A stretch of DNA of 64,000 nt from Pontibacter harenae (GTDB lineage Bacteria; Bacteroidota; Bacteroidia; Cytophagales; Hymenobacteraceae): the NCBI RefSeq assembly GCF_020907245.1, contig NZ_JAJJWH010000001.1, positions 242,136 to 306,135 of the forward strand, given 5' to 3'. This document shows, piece after piece, positions 55,900-64,000 of the stretch. How positions within the stretch are numbered: position 1 is the first letter of the stretch; each line of letters begins with the position of its first letter. The notes under the pieces are model-generated. The model saw only the letters and a program-made list of their open reading frames with translations. It did no database searches and had not been told where the DNA came from. The position numbers were made by a program, and so were the translations under genes.

Positions 55900-57249
55900 A
55901 TGAAAAGTATCAAATCGCTGCTCCTTTTACTTGTTATTCCCATCCTGTTAGGCTGTGAGGAAAAACATGATCAAGCTGGCTTAGACAAATTCTCGCAGTC
56001 GCAACTGATCGTGTGGAACAGGCATTTAAGCGAGATTATCATCAAAGATATCTTTACTCCGCCTGTTGCCAGCCGAATTTACTCTTACCCGAACATTGCG
56101 GCATACGAAGCCTTGGCTCCTGCCTATCCTGCTTACAAATCGCTTTCAAGCCAGTATAATGGCTTATCAGCAATTCCTCAGCCTGATAATACTAAGGAGC
56201 TGTACTATCCAGTGTCGAGCATCATCGCCTTTTCCACAGTCGGCAAAAAGCTTATTCTAGACGAGTTGAAGATCGAAGAGTATGAGGCGGAGTACCTGGC
56301 GGAGCTAAAAAAAATCGGCATTCGGGAAGAGGTACTGAACAACTCTATTGCGTACGGACGAGAGGTGGGAGAGCATATATTAGCTTGGGCAAAGAAAGAC
56401 GGTTATGTGGAAACACGAGCACTTACCAGACATGTTGTTTCTGCCAAGCCGGATACCTGGCAGCCCACTGCGCCTGACTACATGCCTGCCGTAGAACCCC
56501 ATTGGAACAAAATAAGGCCTTTCGTCATGGATTCTGCAGCGCATTTTAAGCCTCAGTTGGCAACTAAATTTGACTCTTCGGCTACATCTGATTTTTACAA
56601 AGAGGCGATGGAGGTTTACAGCATTGTAAAGAATATTGATGAGGAGAAACTTCTCATTGCACGTTTCTGGGACGATAACCCAAATATATCTTATACAAAA
56701 GGGCATGTTACCTATTTCCAGCAGAAGTTAACTCCTCCTGGCCACTGGGTTTCTATCGCCAGTTCTGCTATCCGCAAAAATAAACTAGATATGATGGAAG
56801 CTGCCGAAACTTACGTAATGGTTACAACGGCACTCGCTGATGGTTTTATTTCCTGCTGGGATGCCAAGTATGCCTATAATTCCATACGTCCTGACACATA
56901 CATAGAGCGCTATATTGATCCAGATTGGGACCCAATACTGCAGACTCCTCCTTTCCCGGAGTTCCCGAGTGGGCATAGCGTTATATCAGCGGCGGCAGCT
57001 TCTGTACTTACCCATAAATTCGGAGATTCCTATGCTTTTATTGATTCTACACAGATGGCTATAGGCTTGCCAGTACGCAAATTCAACTCCTTTAACGAGG
57101 CGGCTTTTGAAGTAGGGGAAAGCCGGATCTACGGAGGTATTCACTTCCGCCCTGCCTGTGACCTTGGAGCTGAGCAGGGAAAGGCTGTAGGGAACTACGT
57201 CGTATCTAAATTACAAACCCGCAAAGCAGGACAAACAGCAAAGCTGTAG
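55900..57249 (+). CDS. Vanadium-dependent haloperoxidase lipoprotein
   Basis: The 449-residue lipoprotein (lipobox ILLGC, about residue 19) has the PAP2-superfamily vanadate site. The motifs are KYAYNSIRP (Lys323, Arg330), PSGHS (356-360), and SRIYGGIHFRPACD (Arg409, His415, the vanadate ligand, and Asp421). The pattern fits vanadium haloperoxidases more than phosphatases, but both share the site, so halide oxidation is inferred. It lies between two long FG-GAP/ASPIC lipoproteins on the same strand. Confidence 0.9.
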   Translation: MKSIKSLLLLLVIPILLGCEEKHDQAGLDKFSQSQLIVWNRHLSEIIIKDIFTPPVASRIYSYPNIAAYEALAPAYPAYKSLSSQYNGLSAIPQPDNTKELYYPVSSIIAFSTVGKKLILDELKIEEYEAEYLAELKKIGIREEVLNNSIAYGREVGEHILAWAKKDGYVETRALTRHVVSAKPDTWQPTAPDYMPAVEPHWNKIRPFVMDSAAHFKPQLATKFDSSATSDFYKEAMEVYSIVKNIDEEKLLIARFWDDNPNISYTKGHVTYFQQKLTPPGHWVSIASSAIRKNKLDMMEAAETYVMVTTALADGFISCWDAKYAYNSIRPDTYIERYIDPDWDPILQTPPFPEFPSGHSVISAAAASVLTHKFGDSYAFIDSTQMAIGLPVRKFNSFNEAAFEVGESRIYGGIHFRPACDLGAEQGKAVGNYVVSKLQTRKAGQTAKL

Positions 57250-57341
57250 TCTGGCAGCCTTCGTTTTTGATAAATAGTTTTTTAAAAAGCAGTTTGCATA
57301 GGTATATATCCAGCAAACTGCTTTTTCCAATTTAAAAATCC

Positions 57342-60300
57342 ATGTTCGCATTATTTAAAGTCTGTCCACTGTACAAGGTAAGGGCTGTGTCATTTGCAGC
57401 AATACTTCTTCTTGCTAGCTGCAACAACAATCAGCAAGAAGGACAGAAAGAAATAGCAGTAGAGACAGCTGCAGCACCCATGTTATTCGAGAGCCTCTCT
57501 GAAACAGAGACAGGCATTTCCTTTTCGAACACGCTTACAGAAACTGAAACCCTCAACGTGCTGGAGTTTGAGTACTTCTATAATGGCGGCGGCGTGGCGG
57601 TAGGTGACTTTAACAACGACGGACTGCAGGATATCTTCTTTTCTGGCAACATGGTGCCCAGTAGGCTATACCTAAACAAAGGAAACCTAAAGTTTGAGGA
57701 CATTACCAAGCAGGCTGGTATCAATACTTCTGGTCGCTGGGCAAGCGGCGTAGCTGTAGCAGATATAAATAACGATGGCTACCAAGACATCTATGTGTGT
57801 GTAACAGGCAAAGTAAACCCGCAGCAGCGTAAAAACCTGCTTTACATCAACAACCAAGATAATACCTTCACAGAGGCAGCACAGCAATATGGGCTTGCTG
57901 ACGATAGCTACTCCACGCATGCCGCTTTGTTCGATTATGACAAGGATGGCGACCTAGACCTCTACCTTCTCAACCATACATTGGAAGAGCAAAACCCAAA
58001 CCTGCTGCGCCCTCAGTTACGGAACGGCTCTGGGAAAAACACAGACAAACTATACCGTAACAACGGGAATAACACTTTTACAAATGTCTCGAAAGAAGCG
58101 GGTATATTGGTGGAAGGCCATGGTCTGGGCGTAGCCATCAGCGATATAAATCAGGATGGTTGGCCAGATGTTTACGTATCAAATGACTACCTCTCGAACG
58201 ATATCCTATACCTGAACAACGGCAACGGTACCTTCACAGATAAGGCTGCAACTTATTTTAAGCACCAGAGCCAGTCGGCCATGGGCAATGATGTGGCCGA
58301 CTTCAACAACGACGGACTAGTGGACATCATCACGATGGATATGCTGCCAGAAGACAACCTGCGGAGTAAGCTGATGTTTGGAGGAATGAACTACGACCGG
58401 TTTATGGCCGAGATTAAGAACGGTTATGTTCCGCAGCATATGCGCAACACGCTGCAGCTCAATAACGGCGATGCCTCTTTCAGCGAAATAGGGCAACTGG
58501 CGGGAGTGCACAGCACAGACTGGAGCTGGAGCCCCTTGCTGGCCGATTTTGACAATGATGGCTACAAAGATCTTCATATAACCAATGGCTTCCCGAAAGA
58601 CATTACCAACCGCGACTTTATCATGTACCGCATGCAGGGCCTTAACAGCAATGTGCCAACGGAGGTACTGAACAAGCAGTTTATGAAAGTCATAGACCAA
58701 CTGCCAAGTGCCAAGAAGTCGAACTACATGTACCGGAACCAAGGTGACTTTACCTTTAGCAATCAGACCAAAGCCTGGGGCCTGGAGGTGCCGTCTTTCT
58801 CAAACGGAGCAGCTTATGCCGACCTGGATGGGGACGGCGACCTGGACCTCGTGACGAACAACATAAACGGGAAAGCATTTGTATACCGTAACAACGCAGA
58901 AAAACAAATTGGGAACAACTTCCTCAGGATAAAGCTACAGGGAGATAAAGCAAATGCAGCAGGCAACGGTACTAAGGTTAGGCTGTCTCGGGAAGGCAAG
59001 GAGCAGTTTCAGGAATACTCGCCTTACCGGGGTTTTATGTCCACGGTAGAGCCTCTACTGCATTTTGGCTTGGGCAAGGATTCCAAGATAGCTGCCGTAG
59101 AGGTAACCTGGCCTGACGGCAAAGTACAGCGGCTCGAAAATGTGAAAGCCAACCAGGTACTTACGCTGGCTCATAAAGATGCTGTAGCCTCAAAGAAGCC
59201 AAAGCAGAAGGCGGCAGCCCAACTGTTTCAAAGCGCCAATACCAAATACAAGATAAACTATACCCACAAAGAAGAACCATACATCGACTTCAAGGTTCAG
59301 CCACTATTGCCGCACAAGTATTCTCAAAATGGCCCAAGCATTTCAGTGGGCGATGTAAACGGTGATGGCTTGGAAGACTTTTATATAGGAGGTGCCTTTA
59401 AGTATCCAGGAAGAGTTTTTCTTCAATCAAAGAATGGCACCTTTACAAGCGCTGCTATCACGGACCAAACGAAGTTTGAAGAAGACATGGGCAGCCTACT
59501 CTTCGATGCAGACGGCGACGGTGATCTGGACTTATATGTAGTGAGTGGGGGAAATGAATTTCCAGTCAACTCGCCCTATTTTCAGGACAAACTCTACAAG
59601 AACGATGGCAAGGGTAACTTTACCTTAGATATGCAGGCTCTGCCCAACACAACCTCCAGCGGGTCGTTTGTGACAGCGGCAGACATAGACGGCGACGGTG
59701 ACTTGGATTTATTTGTAGGAGGCAGAATGCGCCCGCAAGGCTATCCAGCTCCTGCCAAGAGCTACATCCTACTGAATGAGGGCGGTAAGTTCCGAAATGC
59801 TACAGCGCAGGTATGTCCAGCACTACAGAAGCTGGGAATGCTCACTGCTGCCCTCTGGACTGATTTTGATATGACCACGCAGTAGATTTAGTTATAACAG
59901 GAGAAGGCATGCCAATTACCTTCTTCCGGAATGTGAACGGCAAACTGCAAAACGTAACTGCTGCTACCGGTTTGCCCAATACCAGCGGCTGGTGGAACAG
60001 CTTGGTGGCAGGAGATTTTGACAATGACGGCGATATAGATTACATGGCTGGCAACCTAGGGCTGAATACAAAGCTCAAAGCGTCAGAGAAAGAGCCCGTA
60101 ACGGTGTATGCCGCTGACTATGACCGCAACGGAAGCATGGACCCTATAGTGGCACACTACGTGATGGGCAAGAACGTGCCGGCACGGCCGCGGGATGATA
60201 TCTTTGACCAAATTGTATCGATGCGCAAGCGTTTTACCAGTTACAACAGCTATGCCCGTGCCTCGGTTACAGAGGTGCTTTCTCCAGCAGAGCTAAACGA

Positions 60301-60895
60301 ATCTTATGTGCTGAAAAGTGTTAACATGCACACTAGCTACATAGAGAACTTAGGCAACGGCAAGTTCAAAATTGCACCTTTGCCGATACAGGCACAATTT
60401 GCGCCTGTGTACGGCATGACTGTAAACGATTATGACGGCGACGGAAACCTGGATGTGCTGCTCACTGGCAATTCCCAAGCTCCAGAAGTGCTCAGTGGTG
60501 CTTATGATGCTTTTAGGGGCTTATTTCTGAAAGGAAGCGGGAAGGGAAGTTTCCAGCCAGCAACGCTGCAGCAAAGTGGTTTCCTTGTAGACGGCGATGC
60601 GAAGGGAATGGCTGAATTGACCCTTTTTGATGGAAAACCGCTGTTGCTCGTAGCCAACAACGATGGTCCTTTGCGGGCGTATACCGCCAGTTCTGCAAGC
60701 CCAACACAGGTAATAAAAACTAATCCATCTGATGTAAGGGTAGAGATAACTTTAGACTCAGGTAAAAAAATAGTAAAAGAGCTTTATTATGGCTCTGGTT
60801 ATTTATCGCAATCTACCAGAAGCATAGCCCTGCCTCAGAATGCCGTCTCTGTTGTGGCTTACGACTATAGCGGAAAGAGCAGAAAAGTTAAATAG
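57342..60895 (+). pseudogene. Long FG-GAP/ASPIC-UnbV lipoprotein, copy 2, with a frameshift
   Basis: The first frame (57342-59885) codes 847 residues: a lipobox LLLASC (about residue 28), FG-GAP repeats, and an ASPIC/UnbV domain (LLHFGLGKDSKIAAVEVTWPDGK). It runs to a premature TAG after WTDFDMTTQ. The second frame (continuing to 60895) reads DHAVDLVITGEGMPITFF and ends like copy 1 (GSGYLSQSTRSI). Inserting one base near 59870 gives a single 1184-residue protein in line with copy 1 (3554 nt plus 1 divides by three). It is either a recent pseudogene or a sequence error. Confidence 0.85.
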
Positions 60896-60930
60896 TAAAA
60901 GCTGTTAAAGGCCTAAGGTAACCAAGGAAG

Positions 60931-63216
60931 ATGCTTACGCTCCATAAAAATTATTTCAGGACTTTCTCCTGCTCTTTTCTTTCCTCTATCCTGCTGTTGG
61001 CTTCCTGTACTGGGGAAAAACAGGAAGACACACACACAGGCATGGTGACGCTACTAGAAGAGGTTGCGCAGAAGTTTGATGTTGCGGATAATAGGTTTGC
61101 CAATCACGCACGTGTAGATCACTTTGAGGCACTAGCTAACAAAGCCACTGGCAGAAAGAAGTTTGACTACGAGTACCAGAAAGCAGTGGAGTTGCTTCGC
61201 GCAGGAGAACCAGCAAAAGCTGCCAAACTGTTTGAGAAACTTCAACAGGAGTTACCTCAGATTGCGCACAGCTTCACTCCGAAAGACAGAGACCTGGTAG
61301 ACAAACTGGAAGCGGACATAGCCCAATCGTACCAGCGCCTGGGCGAGCAGGAAAATTGCCTGATCAACCATACATCAGCGTCCTGCATCTTCCCGATTTC
61401 CAGCAATGGGGTACATCAGCTACCACAGGGTTCCAAAAAAGCAATTGAACATTATACAGCACTTTTAAACCGAAATCCTGATGCGCTGCATTACCGGTGG
61501 CTGTTGAACATCGCTTACATGACGCTTGGGGAGTATCCGAATGAGGTGCCCCAAAAATGGCTGATACCAATAGAAAATAAGTCAGCATATCCTGTAGCCC
61601 GTTTCGAGGAAATTGCTGGAGAATTGGGCGTTGATGTGAATGATATTTCAGGTGGATCTATTATCGAAGACTTCGATAATAACGGCTACTTAGATATTAT
61701 GGCCTCTTCCTATGGCCTGCGGGACCAGATACACTTTTTCCATAATAATGGCGATGGCTCCTTCTCAAACCATACAGAGAGAGCGGGTTTGAAAGGCATT
61801 ACCAACAGCCTGAACATGATGCAGGCAGACTACAACAACGATGGTTTTATAGATGTACTCGTGCTTCGTGGTGCCTGGTTTGAGGAGCAGGGCAAGCAGC
61901 CCAATTCATTGCTGCAAAACAACGGCGACGGCACCTTTACAGATGTGACGGCAGCAGTAGGCCTGCTGTCTTTTTATCCGACCCAAACAGCCACATGGAG
62001 CGATTTTAACAACGACGGCTGGATAGACCTGTTTATAGGCAATGAAACAGCCCAAAGGTTCAGCCCTGTGCCCTGTGAGCTATACATAAACCGCCGTGGC
62101 AGGTTTCACAATGTCACCAAAGAGGCGGGGGTTGAGCTGGCGCAATATGTTAAAGGTGTAACTTCTGGTGACTTCGACAATGACGGTTGGCAGGATATTT
62201 ACGTCTCTACGTTATACGGCCAGAACTATTTGTTCCGCAACCTGGGCTTAGGGAAAAACGAGCAGCTAAAGTTTGAAGATGTAACGGAAAAAGCTGGTCT
62301 GCAAGAACCGATGATGTCGTTCCCTACCTGGTTCTATGACTTTGACAACGATGGTTGGCTCGATATTTTTGTATCGGGATTCAAATTTAGCATGGAGCCT
62401 GGTGTTGCTTACAACGTGGCAGCCGAATACCTAGGCCTGCCAAATGGCGCTGAGAAAGCACGGCTCTACCATAATAATGGGAATGGTACTTTTACAGACG
62501 TTTCGGAAAAAGTGGGTATAAGCAAATCGCTGTATACCATGGGCAGTAATTTTTTGGATATTGATAACGACGGCTGGCTAGATATGTACCTAGGCACGGG
62601 AGATCCGAGCTTTGAATCACTCATCCCTAACAAGCTGTTCCGTAACAGTGCTGGCAAAAGCTTTCAGGATGTAACTACTGCTGCAGGGGTTGGCCATCTG
62701 CAGAAAGGCCACGCTGTTTCTGCAGGCGACATAGACAACGATGGAGATCAGGACATTTATACCGTTATGGGCGGTGCTTTCGAAGGCGACAATTACAGAA
62801 ATGCACTCTTCAAAAATACCTACCAAGAAGGTACTCTTGGTGGCAATAACTGGATCAAGATTAAATTTGAGGGAGCAAAAGCTAACAAAGCGGCCATCGG
62901 TACACGCCTGAAAGTAACATTCACAGATAGAGGCAGGCAAAGAGCGATTTATAGGGATGTAAACTCTGGAGGAAGTTTTGGAGCCTCTACCCTAAGAGCT
63001 GAGCTAGGCTTGGGGCAGGCAACTAAAATCGATAAACTGGAAGTGAAATGGGCAGGCTCCAACAGAATACAAGTTTTCGAAAACATTCCTGCCTCTCAAT
63101 TTATTCAGATAAGGGAGGGCGACAGCGAGGTAAAGAAACTGGATATCAAAAAGCTTAACCTGCAAAAGAAAAAAGGTGGGCATGACGTACATCATGCCCA
63201 CCTTTCAGGCCATTGA
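60931..63216 (+). CDS. CRTAC1-family lipoprotein with helical N-terminus
   Basis: The 761-residue lipoprotein has a lipobox LLLASC (about residue 27) and a helical, TPR-like region (about residues 30-190, AVELLRAGEPAKAAKLFEKLQQE). A set of FG-GAP repeats follows (DFDNNGYLD, DYNNDGFID and others), then a C-terminal ASPIC/UnbV domain (LGLGQATKIDKLEVKWAG). Unlike the long copies it has one propeller and ends in a lysine-rich, histidine-containing tail. The last codons overlap the hairpin that ends the convergent gene. Role unknown. Confidence 0.88.
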   Translation: MLTLHKNYFRTFSCSFLSSILLLASCTGEKQEDTHTGMVTLLEEVAQKFDVADNRFANHARVDHFEALANKATGRKKFDYEYQKAVELLRAGEPAKAAKLFEKLQQELPQIAHSFTPKDRDLVDKLEADIAQSYQRLGEQENCLINHTSASCIFPISSNGVHQLPQGSKKAIEHYTALLNRNPDALHYRWLLNIAYMTLGEYPNEVPQKWLIPIENKSAYPVARFEEIAGELGVDVNDISGGSIIEDFDNNGYLDIMASSYGLRDQIHFFHNNGDGSFSNHTERAGLKGITNSLNMMQADYNNDGFIDVLVLRGAWFEEQGKQPNSLLQNNGDGTFTDVTAAVGLLSFYPTQTATWSDFNNDGWIDLFIGNETAQRFSPVPCELYINRRGRFHNVTKEAGVELAQYVKGVTSGDFDNDGWQDIYVSTLYGQNYLFRNLGLGKNEQLKFEDVTEKAGLQEPMMSFPTWFYDFDNDGWLDIFVSGFKFSMEPGVAYNVAAEYLGLPNGAEKARLYHNNGNGTFTDVSEKVGISKSLYTMGSNFLDIDNDGWLDMYLGTGDPSFESLIPNKLFRNSAGKSFQDVTTAAGVGHLQKGHAVSAGDIDNDGDQDIYTVMGGAFEGDNYRNALFKNTYQEGTLGGNNWIKIKFEGAKANKAAIGTRLKVTFTDRGRQRAIYRDVNSGGSFGASTLRAELGLGQATKIDKLEVKWAGSNRIQVFENIPASQFIQIREGDSEVKKLDIKKLNLQKKKGGHDVHHAHLSGH
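63172..63205 (-). terminator. Minus-strand terminator inside the upstream gene's 3' end
   Basis: A 14-bp stem (63172-63185 with 63192-63205) and a 6-nt loop. On the minus strand it is followed by a run of T, so it ends the convergent gene at 63233. On the plus strand it is coding for the last residues of the 60931 gene. Confidence 0.85.
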
Positions 63217-63232
63217 TAATAAGTTTATCGCT

Positions 63233-64000
63233 TTAGTCGGTAGCAGCCAAGTTTGCTTGCCTGCTGCCGTTTATTTCTGTACGCACCTTGCCAGCCCTGT
63301 CAATTATCTGCACAGATTTAGTGCCCGCTGGAAGCCACAGCGTTCGGGAAGATTGGGAAAGATATCCGGATCCGAAGTAGAATTCCTGCTTTCTTTTTTT
63401 CCCGTTTGCCAGTGTAATGGTGGCATAGACATCTGAGGGCAAGATAGAAAAGGCTTGTAAAGGCACTGCATGTGCCGCACTACTGTATGCCTTTAGACTA
63501 TCCTTATGAGAAGCAACCAACAGCAGTGGGGAACCACTTGCCGTATTGATTTCGGCCATGCCTTTGGCATCGGTATCTATCATAAAGCCACTCCTGTTCA
63601 CATTCACTGGCGAAAACTGACCTTTGCCATTTCCTTCCAGATATAAGCCTGTAAAGGCATCGTACCGTCCTACCACCACCGCTGTTGCATAGGAGTTGCC
63701 GACCAACAGCATATCTAGGTTACCGTCGCCGTCGTAGTCATTCACGGTAATACCACACACGGGTGCGAATTGCGCGCGCATGGGTAATGCTGTGACTTTA
63801 AATTTCCCATCACCCAGGTTCTCAATATAGCTGGTGCTGAAGTTTTCGCTCTTTACAGCATAAGCCCCCTTCAGCCTTTCTGCTGTGAATATCTCATCAA
63901 AAGATTTGCTGGCATAGTCTTCATAGCTCCTAAACTCCCTGCGCATAGACACCATTTGGTCTGTCATGTTGTCGCGACCATGCACAAGTTGCTTTTTCCC
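63233..64000 (-). CDS. Long FG-GAP/ASPIC-type lipoprotein, copy 3 (C-terminal part)
   Basis: The open frame continues past the window end, so only the C-terminal 255 or so residues are seen. They match the C-terminal tails of copies 1 and 2: RDNMTDQMVSMRREFRSYEDYAS, then TSYIENLGDGKFKV, DYDGDGNLDMLLVGN and FGSGYLSQSSRTLWLP. It runs against the other three genes, giving an inverted copy at the end of the cluster. The start and lipobox lie beyond 64000. Confidence 0.9.
   Translation of the reverse strand, partial: GKKQLVHGRDNMTDQMVSMRREFRSYEDYASKSFDEIFTAERLKGAYAVKSENFSTSYIENLGDGKFKVTALPMRAQFAPVCGITVNDYDGDGNLDMLLVGNSYATAVVVGRYDAFTGLYLEGNGKGQFSPVNVNRSGFMIDTDAKGMAEINTASGSPLLLVASHKDSLKAYSSAAHAVPLQAFSILPSDVYATITLANGKKRKQEFYFGSGYLSQSSRTLWLPAGTKSVQIIDRAGKVRTEINGSRQANLAATD

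Noticed and set aside
1-64000. tRNA, rRNA and CRISPR arrays
   Set aside because: No cloverleaf, rRNA segment or regular repeat-spacer pattern was seen when reading both strands.

Overview
The window comes from a Bacteroidota chromosome, most likely a Pontibacter-like member of the Hymenobacteraceae (Cytophagales). The evidence is type IX secretion sorting domains on secreted proteins, many lipoproteins with Bacteroidota-style lipoboxes, -7 elements of the form TAnnTTTG in front of many genes, a carotenoid desaturase, a eukaryote-like class I ribonucleotide reductase, and several ASPIC/UnbV (CRTAC1-type) FG-GAP lipoproteins. I assigned the genus from the overall gene style, not from a search.

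Layout. 1-2836 is the 3' part of a large IPT/TIG surface protein with a T9SS signal. 3-13 kb holds housekeeping genes: glyA, tatC-rpiB (overlapping by one base), a convergent polytopic membrane protein, rbfA, a methyltransferase, a LolC/E-type permease and a large SNF2 helicase. 13-16 kb has an SRPBCC protein, a CrtI/CrtD-type desaturase and a TetR-like regulator. 16-29 kb has a thioredoxin/DUF6952 pair, prfA, a frameshifted secreted protein, a beta-helix lipoprotein, YjbQ, a T9SS metalloprotease, gpmI with a downstream lipoprotein, a DUF4783 protein, nadC, a YcxB-like protein, a methyltransferase and a ZIP transporter. 29-39 kb is a looser region of small lipoproteins, membrane proteins, RlpA, a GNAT, an Hsp20, an OmpA-type lipoprotein and two paralogous proteins around an acyltransferase.

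38.8-40.7 kb is the most accessory-looking part: a decayed RAYT (REP-associated transposase) pseudogene, a 48-nt repeat found again at 51.0 kb, and an AT-rich SIR2-like gene. 40.8-44.5 kb carries nrdA and nrdB on the minus strand. A 635-bp divergent gap with a cluster of DnaA-box-like 9-mers separates nrdB from rplU-rpmA. Then come a SAM-I riboswitch with metH, followed by metF, so methionine and one-carbon genes are grouped and the leader can sense SAM. 51-52 kb has a cyclase-family protein.

52.2-64 kb is a run of large secreted lipoproteins: two long FG-GAP/ASPIC proteins flanking a vanadium-dependent haloperoxidase, a shorter CRTAC1-type protein, and the C-terminal part of another long paralog on the opposite strand. 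They probably act together at the cell surface, but the substrate is unknown.

Two genes (18.2 kb and 57.3 kb) are each broken by an apparent one-base deletion. Both could be real pseudogenes or sequence errors. No tRNA, rRNA or CRISPR array was seen.
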